Assembly: GCA_963709775.1 (NCBI GenBank)
Contig: CAVPXS010000001.1
Span: 248,001 to 312,000 of the forward strand
Direction: 5' to 3'
DNA length: 64,000 nucleotides
Source of the DNA: Salinimicrobium sp963709775
Lineage (GTDB): Bacteria; Bacteroidota; Bacteroidia; Flavobacteriales; Flavobacteriaceae
Shown here: positions 18,001-27,884 of the stretch, piece after piece
How positions within the stretch are numbered: the stretch's first letter is position 1
Layout of the letters: the number at the start of each line of letters is the position of its first letter
Made by a program: the position numbers and the translations under genes
The notes under the pieces: generated by a model
Seen by the model: the letters and a program-made list of their open reading frames with translations, nothing else
What the model was told of the DNA's origin: nothing
Databases searched by the model: none

Positions 18001-19396
18001 ACTGGATCGCCTTACCTTCAATAAGTTTTGGCTGGAATGCCTGGATACCAAGTCTGTGAAGGGTTGGGGCCCGGTTAAGCAACACAGGGTGCCCTTTCAA
18101 CACGTTCTCAAGAATATCCCAAACAACAGGTTCTTTCTTATCTATAATTTTCTTGGCAGATTTTACTGTCTTAACAATACCTCTTTCAATAAGCTTTCTT
18201 ATCACAAAAGGCTTGTAAAGCTCGGCTGCCATGTCTTTTGGAAGACCACATTCGTAGAACTTCAACTCAGGTCCAACAACAATTACCGAACGTGCTGAAT
18301 AATCCACACGCTTACCAAGCAGGTTTTGACGGAAACGCCCTTGCTTACCTTTTAAGGAATCGGAAAGGGATTTCAACGGCCTGTTGGAATCGGTTTTTAC
18401 TGCTGAAGATTTTCTGGTGTTGTCGAACAACGAATCCACAGATTCCTGAAGCATACGTTTTTCGTTACGTAGGATCACTTCAGGAGCTTTGATCTCCATT
18501 AAACGCTTCAAACGATTGTTACGAATAATTACACGACGGTAAAGATCGTTCAAATCTGAAGTTGCGAAACGTCCTCCATCAAGCGGCACCAATGGACGTA
18601 ATTCCGGCGGAATGATTGGAATTACCTTCATGATCATCCACTCCGGACGGTTCTCGCGGTTTTTATTTGCATCACGAAGCGACTCAACAACCTGAAGTCT
18701 CTTAAGAGCCTCAGTCTTACGTTGCTTTGAAGTTTCGTTATTCGCCTTATGTCTTAATTCATATGAAAGTTCATCAAGATCAATGCGCTGCAGGATATCA
18801 ATAAGACATTCTGCACCCATTTTAGCGATAAATTTGTTCGGATCCTTTTCATCAAGGTAAAGGTTTTCCTGCGGAAGGGTATCCAGAATGTTCAGGTACT
18901 CTTCTTCGGTTAGGAAATCCATCTTCTTCAACGGCGATCCATCTTCATTCTTGGCAATACCCGGCTGAATTACCACGTATCTCTCGTAGTAAATGATCAT
19001 GTCTAATTTCTTAGACGGAAGACCAAGCAGGTAACCAATTTTGTTAGGTAAAGAACGGAAGTACCAGATGTGTGCTACAGGAACCACAAGGTTGATATGT
19101 CCTACGCGGTCTCTACGCACTTTCTTTTCGGTCACCTCTACACCACATCTATCACACACGATCCCTTTGTAGCGGATTCTCTTGTACTTTCCGCAGGCAC
19201 ATTCGTAATCCTTTACAGGACCAAAGATGCGCTCACAGAAAAGCCCGTCCCTTTCGGGTTTGTGCGTACGATAATTGATAGTTTCAGGCTTTAAAACCTC
19301 TCCGCGTGACTCGGCAAGAATCGACTCAGGAGAAGCTAAACCTATAGAGATCTTGTTAAACCTCTGTACTGTATTCTTATCATTATTTCTAGCCAT
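15095..19396 (-). CDS. rpoC: DNA-directed RNA polymerase subunit beta'
   Basis: A 1433-residue catalytic subunit of RNA polymerase. The N-terminal zinc site is CACGKYKR...CDRCGVEV, the active-site magnesium triad is NADFDGDQM, and the second zinc site lies in CEAKKGICVRCYGRN. The bridge-helix and trigger-loop region (GEPGTQLTLRTFHVGG) is complete. The length is normal for Bacteroidota. It is the last gene of the superoperon, 65 bases after rpoB. Confidence 0.98.
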   Translation of the reverse strand: MARNNDKNTVQRFNKISIGLASPESILAESRGEVLKPETINYRTHKPERDGLFCERIFGPVKDYECACGKYKRIRYKGIVCDRCGVEVTEKKVRRDRVGHINLVVPVAHIWYFRSLPNKIGYLLGLPSKKLDMIIYYERYVVIQPGIAKNEDGSPLKKMDFLTEEEYLNILDTLPQENLYLDEKDPNKFIAKMGAECLIDILQRIDLDELSYELRHKANNETSKQRKTEALKRLQVVESLRDANKNRENRPEWMIMKVIPIIPPELRPLVPLDGGRFATSDLNDLYRRVIIRNNRLKRLMEIKAPEVILRNEKRMLQESVDSLFDNTRKSSAVKTDSNRPLKSLSDSLKGKQGRFRQNLLGKRVDYSARSVIVVGPELKFYECGLPKDMAAELYKPFVIRKLIERGIVKTVKSAKKIIDKKEPVVWDILENVLKGHPVLLNRAPTLHRLGIQAFQPKLIEGKAIQLHPLACTAFNADFDGDQMAVHLPLGPEAILEAQLLMLGSHNILNPANGSPVTVPSQDMVLGLYYMTKARKSTEERKVQGEGLTFYSAEEVVIAYNQKRVELNAIIKIRTKDYNEEGKLVSQIIESTVGRVLFNQAVPEVAGYVNEVLTKKSLRDIIGNILKVTSVPETAEFLDAIKEMGYGYAYRGGLSFSLGDIIIPEEKQSMIDDANQQVEGIIGNYNMGLITNNERYNQVIDIWTSTNAGLTELAMKRIREDQQGFNSVFMMLDSGARGSKEQIRQLTGMRGLMAKPKKSTSGGGEIIENPILSNFKEGLSILEYFISTHGARKGLADTALKTADAGYLTRRLVDVSQDVIINEEDCGTLRGVDVAPLKKNEEIVESLGERILGRTALHDVYDPLTNELLVASGVEIDEDIVKKITSAPIESVEVRSALTCEAKKGICVRCYGRNLATNKTVQKGEAVGVVAAQSIGEPGTQLTLRTFHVGGIAGNISEENKLIAKFPGIAEIEDLKTVKGEAPDGSEAEIVISRTSELKLKDPKSGIVLSTSNIPYGSQLFIKNGDKVSKDEVVCQWDPYNGVIISEFAGKIRYENIEQGVTYQVEIDEQTGFQEKVISESRNKKLIPTLQILGKKDEVIRSYNLPVGAHLMVDNDEKIKVGKILVKIPRKSSKSGDITGGLPRVTELFEARNPSNPAVVSEIDGVVSFGKIKRGNREIIIESKLGEVKKYLVKLSNQILVQENDYVRAGMPLSDGSVTPEDILSIKGPSAVQQYLVNEVQEVYRLQGVKINDKHFEVVVRQMMRKVRIVDPGDTIFLENQLIHKDDFTLENDEIFGMKVVEDAGDSENLKPGQLISPRDLRDENSILRREDKNLVTARDVVAATATPVLQGITRASLQTKSFISAASFQETTKVLNEAAVSGKVDELEGLKENVIVGHRIPAGTGLREYDNIIVGSKEEFDEMLEKKQEVNYN

Positions 19397-19460
19397 AATA
19401 AATGGTGCTATCTAATTATTGTAAATGCTGTGCAGGGTTGCGGCCCTGCACAACAAAGCT

Positions 19461-22400
19461 TTATTCTTCTAATCTAATATCTAATCCCAGACCTTTCAAT
19501 TCGTGCATTAACACGTTGAAAGATTCAGGTAGTCCAGGTTCTGGCATTGGCTCACCTTTTACAATGGCTTCATAAGTCTTGGCTCTTCCTATTACATCAT
19601 CAGACTTCACAGTAAGGATCTCACGTAAGGTTGCAGAAGCACCATATGCCTCAAGCGCCCAAACTTCCATCTCTCCAAAACGTTGTCCACCAAATTGAGC
19701 TTTACCTCCAAGCGGCTGCTGTGTGATCAATGAGTATGGCCCGATTGAACGTGCGTGCATCTTATCATCGATCATATGCCCTAACTTAAGCATGTAGATC
19801 ACCCCAACAGTCGCAGGCTGGTCAAAACGATCTCCGGTTCCACCATCATAAAGGTAGGTGTGACCAAATCTCGGGATTCCAGCTTCATCTGTCAATTCAT
19901 TGATCTGGTCTATAGTTGCACCATCAAAAATTGGAGTAGCAAATTTTCTACCCAGTTTTTGACCGGCCCATCCAAGCACAGTCTCATAGATCTGCCCAAT
20001 GTTCATACGTGATGGTACCCCAAGTGGGTTCAACACGATATCAACAGGCGTTCCATCTTCAAGGAATGGCATATCTTCCTGGCGAACGATACGTGCAACA
20101 ATACCTTTGTTCCCGTGACGTCCTGCCATTTTATCCCCTACTTTAAGTTTACGTTTCTTAGCGATGTAAACTTTAGCAAGTTTGATGATACCAGAAGGAA
20201 GTTCATCCCCTACAGAAATAGTGAATTTCTCTCTTCTTAAGTTACCCTGAATATCATTTTCCTTAATACGGTAGTTGTGAAGAAGATCGGCCACCAAAGC
20301 GTTCAGGTGATCATCTGTAGTCCACGTACCTTGTGTAAGGTGAGCATAATCATCAACTGCATTAAGCATTTTTTGAGTATACTTCTTACCTTTTGGAAGG
20401 ATCTCCTCACCTAGGTCGTTCATCACTCCCTGGGCAGTTTTTCCACCAATGATCGCGAATAATTTATCTACCAGTTCAGACTTTAAAATGGCAAATTTCG
20501 CTTCATATTTTTTCTCAAGTGCCGCAACATCTTCTTTATCCTGAGCTCTCTTACGCTTATCCTTAATGGCACGGGCAAACAATTTCTTGTCTATTACCAC
20601 ACCTCTTAATGATGGCGAAGCTTTAAGAGAAGCATCTTTTACATCTCCGGCTTTATCACCAAAGATCGCTCTAAGAAGTTTTTCTTCCGGAGTTGGATCG
20701 CTCTCTCCTTTTGGAGTGATCTTTCCAATAAGAATATCTCCAGGCTTAACTTCTGCACCAATTCTAATCATACCATGCTCATCAAGGTCTTTTGTAGCCT
20801 CTTCTGAAACGTTTGGAATGTCATTAGTTAATTCTTCGTTACCAAGTTTGGTATCTCTAACTTCAAGAGAATATTCATCAATGTGAATCGAGGTGAAAAT
20901 ATCATTTCTCACCACATTTTCTGAGATCACAATTGCATCCTCAAAGTTGTAACCTTTCCATGGCATGAAGGCAACCTTCATGTTACGTCCAAGAGCAAGT
21001 TCCCCGGCCTCGGTAGCATAACCCTGGCAAAGCACCTGTCCTTTAGCAACCCTGTCACCTACTCTTACGATTGGCTTCAGGTTGATAGAAGTTCCCTGGT
21101 TCGTCTTTCTGAATTTTACCAGCTCATAAGTCTTGGAATCTGAATCAAAGCTTACCATTCGCTCCTCTTCAGTTCTATCATACTTAATGGTGATCTGGTT
21201 TGCATCAACATACTCTACAGTTCCATCTCCTTCAGCATTGATCAATACACGGGAATCTGTAGCTACCTGTCTTTCCAGTCCTGTACCTACGATTGGAGAA
21301 TCAACTCTCAATAAAGGTACTGCCTGGCGCATCATGTTAGATCCCATCAGGGCACGGTTAGCATCATCGTGCTCAAGGAATGGGATAAGGGAAGCAGAAA
21401 TAGAAGCGATCTGGTTTGGAGCAACATCCATGTAGTGAACCTGGGTAGGATCAACAACAGGGAAATCACCTTCTTCACGCGCAATTACTCTTTCAGCTTC
21501 AATAGTACCATCATCACTCATTGCGATGTTCGCCTGGGCGATCATCTTGTCTTCTTCCTCTTCGGCACTTAGATATCTTGGCTCCTCGGTAACATTTACT
21601 TTACCGTTAACTACCTCACGGTAAGGAGTCTCAAGGAATCCCATTGAATTCACTTTAGCATAAGCCGAAAGTGACGAGATAAGTCCAATGTTTGGACCTT
21701 CAGGAGTTTCAATAGGACAAAGTCTTCCATAGTGTGTATAGTGAACGTCACGTACCTCAAAACCTGCACGCTCACGGGAAAGACCACCTGGCCCTAAAGC
21801 CGAAAGTCTTCTTTTGTGAGTGATCTCTGCCAGTGGATTTGTTTGATCCATGAACTGAGACAACTGGTTGGTTCCAAAGAAAGAGTTGATCACAGAAGAC
21901 AAGGTCTTCGCGTTGATCAAATCTATTGGGGTAAATACCTCGTTGTCACGTACGTTCATTCGCTCACGAATAGTACGTGCCATACGGGCAAGACCTACAC
22001 CAAATTGTTGAGACAGCTGCTCTCCTACTGTTCTTACACGACGGTTAGACAAGTGGTCAATATCATCAACCTCTGCCTTTGAGTTAATAAGTTCAATAAG
22101 GTATTTTACAATAGTAATGATATCCTCACGGGTAAGCACCTGCTTATCCATAGCGATATCAAGACCAAGCTTCTTGTTCATTCTGTAACGCCCTACTTCA
22201 CCTAAGGTTGTAACGCTGGTCACTAAAGAACAATTTGTCAATAATTCCGCGGGCAGTCTCCTCATCGGGTGGTTCTGCGTTACGAAGTTGACGGTATATA
22301 TGTTCAACCGCTTCCTTTTCGGAGTTGGTTGGATCTTTTTGTAATGTGTTATGGATGATAGCGTAATCCCCGGTCTGGTTATCTTCTTTGTGAAGAAGAA

Positions 22401-23274
22401 TGGTTTTGGATCCGGTTTCTACGATCTCTTCTATATGATCTTTTTCAAGAACAGTGTCACGATCTAATACAATCTCGTTACGTTCAATTGAAACTACCTC
22501 ACCTGTATCTTCATCAACAAAATCTTCATACCAGGTATTCAATACACGTGCAGCGAGTCTGCGTCCAAGGACTTTTTTAAGTCCGGTTTTGGAAACTTTA
22601 ACCTCTTCTGCAAGGTCAAAGATCTCCAGAATGTCTTTATCACGCTCAAAACCAATGGCGCGGAAAAGGGTTGTTACAGGTAATTTTTTCTTTCTATCGA
22701 TATACGCGTACATAACGCTGTTGATATCGGTAGCGAATTCAATCCAGGATCCTTTAAAAGGAATTACACGGGCCGAATAAAGTTTAGTCCCGTTTGCATG
22801 GAAGGATTGTCCAAAGAATACTCCGGGAGACCGGTGCAACTGAGAAACGACTACGCGCTCAGCTCCATTGATACAAAAGGTCCCGCTTGGGGTCATGTAA
22901 GGAATAGTCCCAAGGTACACATCCTGAACAATAGTTTCAAAATCTTCATGTTCCGGGTCTGTACAATAAAGCTTTAACCGTGCTTTAAGCGGCACACTAT
23001 AGGTCAATCCACGCTCAATACACTCCTGAAGGGAGTATCGCGGTGGGTCCACAAAATAGTCTAAAAATTCTAGTACGAATTGGTTACGGGTGTCCGTAAT
23101 GGGAAAGTTCTCCATGAAGGTATTATATAAACCTTCATTTCCTCTTTCTTCTGATTTCGTTTCTAATTGAAAGAAGTCCTGGAATGACTTAATTTGGATA
23201 TCCAAAAAGTCTGGGTAAGCAGGCCTGTTCTTTACAGAAGAGAAACTCAATCTTTCAGTTTGCGTTGCTAACAT
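19461..23274 (-). CDS. rpoB: DNA-directed RNA polymerase subunit beta (one-base insertion in the sequence)
   Basis: The gene reads as two overlapping frames, an N-terminal 358 residues (from the ATG at 23274) and the rest. It joins perfectly if the extra base at 22203 is removed: SDQRYNL continues as GEVGRYRMNKKL. Repaired length is 1270 residues, normal for the family. The rifampicin pocket (GTNQLSQFMDQTNPL, KRRLSALGPGG) is of wild-type form, and the C-terminal GGKAQFGGQRFGEMEVWAL is intact. The upstream TTG (23277) would add only one residue. Because the protein is indispensable, the break is most likely a sequence error. Confidence 0.95.
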
Positions 23275-23405
23275 CAATGGACGGAATTATGTTAAATAAA
23301 AAAATGTGTGCGAAATAAACAGGAAATGTTTATATACGCAAAATGGTTTAGACCTCAGAGAACCTAATCTCCGGGTCTAAACCTATATTAGTGTGTGGGT
23401 TTAGC

Positions 23406-23783
23406 TTACTTAAGCTCAACCTCAGCTCCTGCTTCTTCTAACTGTGCTTTAAGTGCTTCAGCTTCGTCTTTAGAAACTCCTTCTTTTACAGGTTTTGGAG
23501 CGTTATCTACCAATTCTTTAGCATCTTTCAAGCCAAGACCGGTAAGTTCTTTTACTAATTTCACTACGGCTAGTTTTGATCCACCCGGAGCTTTAAGGAT
23601 TACGTCAAATTCAGACTGCTCTTCTGCGGCTTCTTCACCACCACCGGCAGCACCACCAGCAACAGCTACAGCTGCAGCAGCAGGCTCAATCCCGTATTCT
23701 TCTTTCAAAATATCAGCTAACTCATTAACTTCTTTTACTGTTAAGTTAACCAATTGTTCTGCGAAATCTTTTAAATCTGCCAT
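23406..23783 (-). CDS. rplL: 50S ribosomal protein bL12 (L7/L12)
   Basis: A 125-residue stalk protein. It has the N-terminal dimer domain, an Ala/Gly-rich hinge (EPAAAAVAVAGGAAGGGEEA) and the C-terminal factor-binding domain (FDVILKAPGGSKLAVVKLVK, GLGLKDAKELVD). It follows rplJ by 57 bases, and rpoB starts 131 bases downstream. It recruits translational GTPases such as EF-Tu and RF3, both encoded in this window. Confidence 0.97.
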   Translation of the reverse strand: MADLKDFAEQLVNLTVKEVNELADILKEEYGIEPAAAAVAVAGGAAGGGEEAAEEQSEFDVILKAPGGSKLAVVKLVKELTGLGLKDAKELVDNAPKPVKEGVSKDEAEALKAQLEEAGAEVELK

Positions 23784-23840
23784 TTTCTATCGTTTTTAAA
23801 ATGTAATGTAATTTATGTTTGTTAAAAAGTGCGTACGTGT

Positions 23841-24362
23841 TTATCCTTCTTTTTCAGAAAGAGTCTTAAGAATTCCTGCGATCTTACCACCACCAGATTT
23901 AAGTGCCGAAATAACATTTTTGGCAGGTGATTGTAGTAATCCAACAATATCTCCAATAACTTCTTCTTTAGATTTGATGCTAACCAGGGTATCTAGTTTA
24001 TCATCTCCAATGAAGATAGCCTCTTCAATAAACGCGCCTTTTAGTAAAGGTTTGTCAGATTTTTTTCTGAATTCTTTAATTACTTTGGCCGGTCCATTTC
24101 CTGTTTCAGAAAACATGATGGAAGTATTTCCTTTCAATACTGAAGGAAGTTCTCCAAAATCCTTATCTGAACTTTCCATGGCTTTAGCCAAAAGGGTGTT
24201 CTTAACTACCGCAAGCTTTACGTTCGCTTTGAAACAAGCTCTACGTAAGTTTGATGTATTTAAGGCGTTCAAGCCTGAAATATCTGCTAGGTAAATAGTG
24301 GTATTATCAGCTAACTGGGCAGTTAAATCTTCAATTACTCTTGATTTTTCTTCTCTTGTCAT
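23841..24362 (-). CDS. rplJ: 50S ribosomal protein uL10
   Basis: A 173-residue base of the ribosomal stalk that binds 23S rRNA and bL12 dimers. It begins MTREEKSRVIEDLTAQLADN and contains VVKNTLLAKAM. It starts 12 bases after the rplA stop, so no long autoregulatory leader precedes it, unlike in Escherichia coli. Confidence 0.97.
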   Translation of the reverse strand: MTREEKSRVIEDLTAQLADNTTIYLADISGLNALNTSNLRRACFKANVKLAVVKNTLLAKAMESSDKDFGELPSVLKGNTSIMFSETGNGPAKVIKEFRKKSDKPLLKGAFIEEAIFIGDDKLDTLVSIKSKEEVIGDIVGLLQSPAKNVISALKSGGGKIAGILKTLSEKEG

Positions 24363-24374
24363 AATCCAATAATA

Positions 24375-25073
24375 TTATTGCTCAGTGAACCTTTTAGTAT
24401 CAATCTCAACACTAGGACTCATAGTGCTAGACATGTGGATACTCTTAATGTATACACCTTTAGCAGCCGTAGGTTTCAATTTAACCAGGGTAGTTAATAA
24501 TTCTCTTGCGTTTCCTGCTATTTTATCAGCCTCAAATGATGCTTTTCCAATACCAGCGTGAACAATACCAGTCTTATCTACTTTGAAATCGATCTTACCG
24601 GCTTTCACATCAGACACAGCTTTAGCCACGTCCATAGTTACAGTCCCGGTCTTTGGGTTAGGCATTAAACCTCTTGGTCCTAAAATTCGTCCAAGGGGTC
24701 CTAATTTACCCATAACACTAGGCATAGTAATAATTACATCTACATCTGTCCAGCCACCTTTGATCTTTTCAAGGTACTCATCTAAACCAACGTAATCTGC
24801 ACCGGCTTCTTTTGCTTCTGCTTCCTTATCTGGAGTTACAAGAGCTAAAACCTTAACGTCTTTACCTGTACCGTGAGGTAAAGTAACTACGCCACGCACC
24901 ATTTGATTCGCCTTACGGGGATCAACGTTCAAACGAACGGCGATATCCACAGAAGGATCAAAGTTTACATTGGTAATGTCTTTTATTAAAGCTGAAGCTT
25001 CTGCAACCGAATAAGTTTTACCTTTTTCAACCTTAGACTGTGCTTCCTTTTGCTTTTTAGTCAATCTTGCCAT
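24375..25073 (-). CDS. rplA: 50S ribosomal protein uL1
   Basis: A 232-residue protein of the L1 stalk. Signature residues PNPKTGTVTMDVAKAV and GPRGLMPNPK are present. It lies between rplK (18 bases upstream) and rplJ (12 bases downstream) in the conserved rplKAJL order. Confidence 0.98.
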   Translation of the reverse strand: MARLTKKQKEAQSKVEKGKTYSVAEASALIKDITNVNFDPSVDIAVRLNVDPRKANQMVRGVVTLPHGTGKDVKVLALVTPDKEAEAKEAGADYVGLDEYLEKIKGGWTDVDVIITMPSVMGKLGPLGRILGPRGLMPNPKTGTVTMDVAKAVSDVKAGKIDFKVDKTGIVHAGIGKASFEADKIAGNARELLTTLVKLKPTAAKGVYIKSIHMSSTMSPSVEIDTKRFTEQ

Positions 25074-25091
25074 TTTTAATTTCTTTTTGGA

Positions 25092-25529
25092 TTAAAAAGG
25101 TGCTTGTCCTTTTACAGTAATTCCCATAGATCTTGCTGTTCCAGCTACCATCTTCATTGCAGACTCAACTGTGAATGCATTTAGATCCTGCATTTTATCT
25201 TCAGCAATGGCTCTTACCTGATCCCAAGAAACACTAGCTATTTTCTTACGGTTTGGCTCACCAGAACCCTTTTTAGCTTTCGCAGCTTCCAAAATTTGAA
25301 CTGCAGCCGGTGGAGTTTTAATAACGAAGTCAAAAGACTTGTCTTTATAAACTGTAATTGCAACAGGCAATACTTTTCCCTGCTTATCCTGGGTTCTGCC
25401 GTTAAATTGCTTACAGAACTCCATGATGTTAACTCCGGCAGCACCTAAAGCTGGTCCAACTGGTGGTGATGGGTTAGCAGCACCTCCGCGAACTTGTAAC
25501 TTTACAACCTTACTTACTTCTTTTGCCAT
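25092..25529 (-). CDS. rplK: 50S ribosomal protein uL11
   Basis: A 145-residue protein of the GTPase-associated centre. PSPPVGPALGAAGVNIMEFC and the C-terminal rRNA-binding part AGTARSMGI are visible. A possible internal promoter box, TATTTTTG, lies 53 bases upstream in the nusG-rplK gap. Confidence 0.98.
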   Translation of the reverse strand: MAKEVSKVVKLQVRGGAANPSPPVGPALGAAGVNIMEFCKQFNGRTQDKQGKVLPVAITVYKDKSFDFVIKTPPAAVQILEAAKAKKGSGEPNRKKIASVSWDQVRAIAEDKMQDLNAFTVESAMKMVAGTARSMGITVKGQAPF

Positions 25530-25581
25530 TTTATTAATTTTAAGATGATAGTTTTGTTAGTGGAAGCATACTAAAACTATC

Positions 25582-25589
25582 CAAAAATA
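25582..25589 (-). promoter_or_regulatory. Possible internal promoter -7 box before rplK
   Basis: TATTTTTG on the minus strand fits TAnnTTTG. The 77-base nusG-rplK gap is the longest one between the protein genes secE and rpoB apart from rplL-rpoB, which leaves room for an internal start. Confidence 0.35.
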
Positions 25590-25606
25590 TATAGTGTAAC
25601 AGTTTA

Positions 25607-26158
25607 TTAAACTTTTTCTACCTGCATGTAGCTTAGTTCCAGTGGGGTCTTTCTACCAAAGATCTTCACCATCACCTCAAGCTTACGCTTCTCTTCATTG
25701 ATCTTTTCAACTGTACCGTTAAAGCCGTTGAAAGGACCGTCAATCACTTTAATAGTTTCACCAATGGTGAATGGAATCGCAACGTTATCTGCCTTAACAG
25801 AAAGTTCATCCACTTTTCCAAGCATACGGTTAACTTCAGATTTTCTCAAAGGCACAGGATCTCCTCCTTTTGTCTCGCCTAAGAATCCGATAACACCGTT
25901 GATAGATTTAATAATGTGAGGGATCTCTCCGCCTATATTGGCCAAGATCATAACATATCCAGGGAAGTAAACACGCTCCTTATTTACCTTTTTGCCATTT
26001 CTAATCTGAATGACTTTTTCAGTAGGAACAAGGACCTCTTCAATAAAATCCTCAAGGCCTTCATGAGCGATTTCCCGCTCAATATATTCCTTAACTTTAT
26101 TCTCCTGTCCGCTTACGGCACGAACTACATACCATTTTTTGTCTTTCACCTCTGCCAT
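25607..26158 (-). CDS. nusG: Transcription termination/antitermination factor NusG
   Basis: A 183-residue protein with an NGN domain (KWYVVRAVSGQENKVKEYIE) and a C-terminal KOW domain (VIDGPFNGFNGTVEKINEEK). It binds RNA polymerase and links it to Rho or the ribosome. It starts 11 bases after secE. Confidence 0.97.
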   Translation of the reverse strand: MAEVKDKKWYVVRAVSGQENKVKEYIEREIAHEGLEDFIEEVLVPTEKVIQIRNGKKVNKERVYFPGYVMILANIGGEIPHIIKSINGVIGFLGETKGGDPVPLRKSEVNRMLGKVDELSVKADNVAIPFTIGETIKVIDGPFNGFNGTVEKINEEKRKLEVMVKIFGRKTPLELSYMQVEKV

Positions 26159-26169
26159 TGCAATATTGT

Positions 26170-26367
26170 TTATGATTTAATCCACTCAAAATATTGCTCT
26201 ATCACGCCACTAAACACAGTATCTACACCCCAGATCAATAATGCGAAAATTATAGAAAAGACAGCCACCACTACGGTTAACCTTTGAGCTTCTGCCCAGG
26301 TTGGCCAGGTAACGTGGTTCTTCAATTCATTATAGGACTCCGAAATGTAATTTGCTATTCCTGCCAT
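26170..26367 (-). CDS. secE: Preprotein translocase subunit SecE
   Basis: A 65-residue single-span subunit of SecYEG. It has the amphipathic segment SYNELKNHVTWPTWAEAQR followed by one transmembrane helix. It is the short single-helix form usual in this phylum. Its leader holds an 8-bp hairpin (26383-26403). Confidence 0.96.
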   Translation of the reverse strand: MAGIANYISESYNELKNHVTWPTWAEAQRLTVVVAVFSIIFALLIWGVDTVFSGVIEQYFEWIKS

Positions 26368-26382
26368 GGTATAATTTTTTTT

Positions 26383-26403
26383 CGCTTAATTTGAGATTAA
26401 GCG
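26383..26403 (-). promoter_or_regulatory. Hairpin in the secE leader
   Basis: A perfect 8-bp inverted repeat CGCTTAAT/ATTAAGCG with loop TTGAG ends 15 bases before the secE ATG. On the transcript it is followed by A-rich, not T-rich, sequence, so it is not a terminator. It could mark an RNA processing or translation-control site. Confidence 0.4.
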
Positions 26404-26472
26404 CCGGCTCCCGTTTTACTACCCCTTTCTTCGGAAAGAATTCGGTGGCCATGTAGTTGATCAATATTGTTA

Positions 26473-26504
26473 TAAAAAAGAGGTTTTAATCACCCCTCTT
26501 TTTA
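26473..26504 (-). terminator. Terminator between tRNA-Trp and secE
   Basis: An inverted repeat AAAAAGAGG/CCTCTTTTT has T-runs on both ends. It implies that part of the tuf-tRNA-Trp transcript stops here and that secE-nusG-rpl-rpo may have its own start in the 26368-26472 gap. Confidence 0.7.
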
Positions 26505-26506
26505 TG

Positions 26507-26579
26507 CACGGGTTGAGAGACTCGAACTCCCGACACCTGGTTTTGGAGACCAGTGCTCTACCAACTGAGCTAAACCCGT
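26507..26579 (-). tRNA. tRNA-Trp (anticodon CCA)
   Basis: A 73-base cloverleaf: acceptor ACGGGTT/AACCCGT, anticodon loop CTCCAAA. It lies between tuf and secE, a frequent place for trpT in bacteria. Confidence 0.97.
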
Positions 26580-26589
26580 AAATATAAGT

Positions 26590-26614
26590 CAAGGTATTCA
26601 CCAGAGTGAATACC
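26590..26614 (-). other. Hairpin between tuf and tRNA-Trp
   Basis: The stem AGGTATTCAC/GTGAATACCT encloses a short loop. No T-run follows on the minus strand, so a processing signal separating the tuf message from the tRNA is more likely than a terminator. Confidence 0.5.
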
Positions 26615-26638
26615 TCAACTTTATAATATAAGACTGTA

Positions 26639-27826
26639 TTAGTCTAGAATTTCAGTTACCTGACCAGCACCTACAGTTCTACCACCTTCACGGATAGCGA
26701 AACGTAGACCAACGTTCATTGCGATTGGCTGGATAAGATCAACAGTAATAGTAAGGTTATCACCTGGCATTACCATTTCAACTCCTTCAGGAAGGTTAAT
26801 TGTTCCTGTAACATCAGTTGTACGAACGTAGAACTGTGGACGGTAGTTGTTGTGGAATGGAGTGTGACGTCCACCTTCTTCTTTCTTAAGGATATAAACC
26901 TCAGCTTTGAATTTAGCGTGTGGAGTTACAGATCCTGGCTTAGTAATTACCATACCACGAGAGATCTGGCTCTTTTCAATACCTCTTAGAAGGATACCAA
27001 CGTTATCACCGGCTTCACCTCTATCAAGGATCTTACGGAACATCTCAACTCCTGTAATAGTAGAAGTAAGTTTTCCAGCACCCATACCAATGATCTCTAC
27101 TGGATCTCCAGTGTTAGCAACACCAGTTTCAATACGTCCTGTAGCAACAGTACCACGACCAGTAATAGAGAATACATCTTCGATAGGCATAAGGAATGGC
27201 TTATCAACATCACGCTCTGGCAATTCGATCCATGTATCAACAGCTTCCATCAACTTAAGAACTGTATCAACCCACTGCTGCTCTCCCTGAAGTGCTCCAA
27301 GAGCAGATCCAGAAATAACAGGTCCATTATCTCCATCATATTCGTAGAAAGAAAGAAGATCTCTTACTTCCATTTCAACTAGTTCAAGAAGCTCCTCATC
27401 ATCAACAAGGTCAACTTTGTTAAGGAACACAACAATTCTTGGGATACCAACCTGGCGTCCTAGAAGGATGTGCTCACGAGTTTGTGGCATAGGACCATCT
27501 GTAGCCGCAACCACAAGAATAGCACCGTCCATTTGAGCAGCACCAGTTACCATGTTCTTTACGTAATCGGCGTGACCAGGACAGTCAACGTGAGCGTAGT
27601 GACGCTTCTCAGTTGAGTATTCAACGTGTGAAGAGTTAATAGTAATACCTCTTTCTTTTTCTTCCGGTGCGTTATCAATCTGATCAAAAGATCTAGCTTC
27701 TGAATAACCGGCATCAGCCATTACCTTAGTAATCGCTGCTGTTAAAGTTGTTTTTCCGTGATCTACGTGTCCAATTGTACCTATGTTTAGGTGCGGCTTG
27801 GACCGATCGTAAGTTTCCTTTGCCAT
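26639..27826 (-). CDS. tuf: Elongation factor Tu
   Basis: A 395-residue GTPase that brings aminoacyl-tRNA to the ribosome. G1 is GHVDHGKTT, G3 is DCPGHADYV, G4 is NKVD and G5 is GSALGAL. Domains II and III are complete. It sits directly after the four-tRNA cluster, as tufB does in Escherichia coli. Confidence 0.98.
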   Translation of the reverse strand: MAKETYDRSKPHLNIGTIGHVDHGKTTLTAAITKVMADAGYSEARSFDQIDNAPEEKERGITINSSHVEYSTEKRHYAHVDCPGHADYVKNMVTGAAQMDGAILVVAATDGPMPQTREHILLGRQVGIPRIVVFLNKVDLVDDEELLELVEMEVRDLLSFYEYDGDNGPVISGSALGALQGEQQWVDTVLKLMEAVDTWIELPERDVDKPFLMPIEDVFSITGRGTVATGRIETGVANTGDPVEIIGMGAGKLTSTITGVEMFRKILDRGEAGDNVGILLRGIEKSQISRGMVITKPGSVTPHAKFKAEVYILKKEEGGRHTPFHNNYRPQFYVRTTDVTGTINLPEGVEMVMPGDNLTITVDLIQPIAMNVGLRFAIREGGRTVGAGQVTEILD

Positions 27827-27884
27827 AATTAATACTTATTTAATCTTAGTTATATATTAGTGTTCAATTTTATACAAATCTCAG

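Noticed and set aside
22195..22210. Programmed frameshift in rpoB
   Set aside because: No slippery heptamer or stimulatory structure is evident, and five other genes in the window carry the same kind of +1 break.
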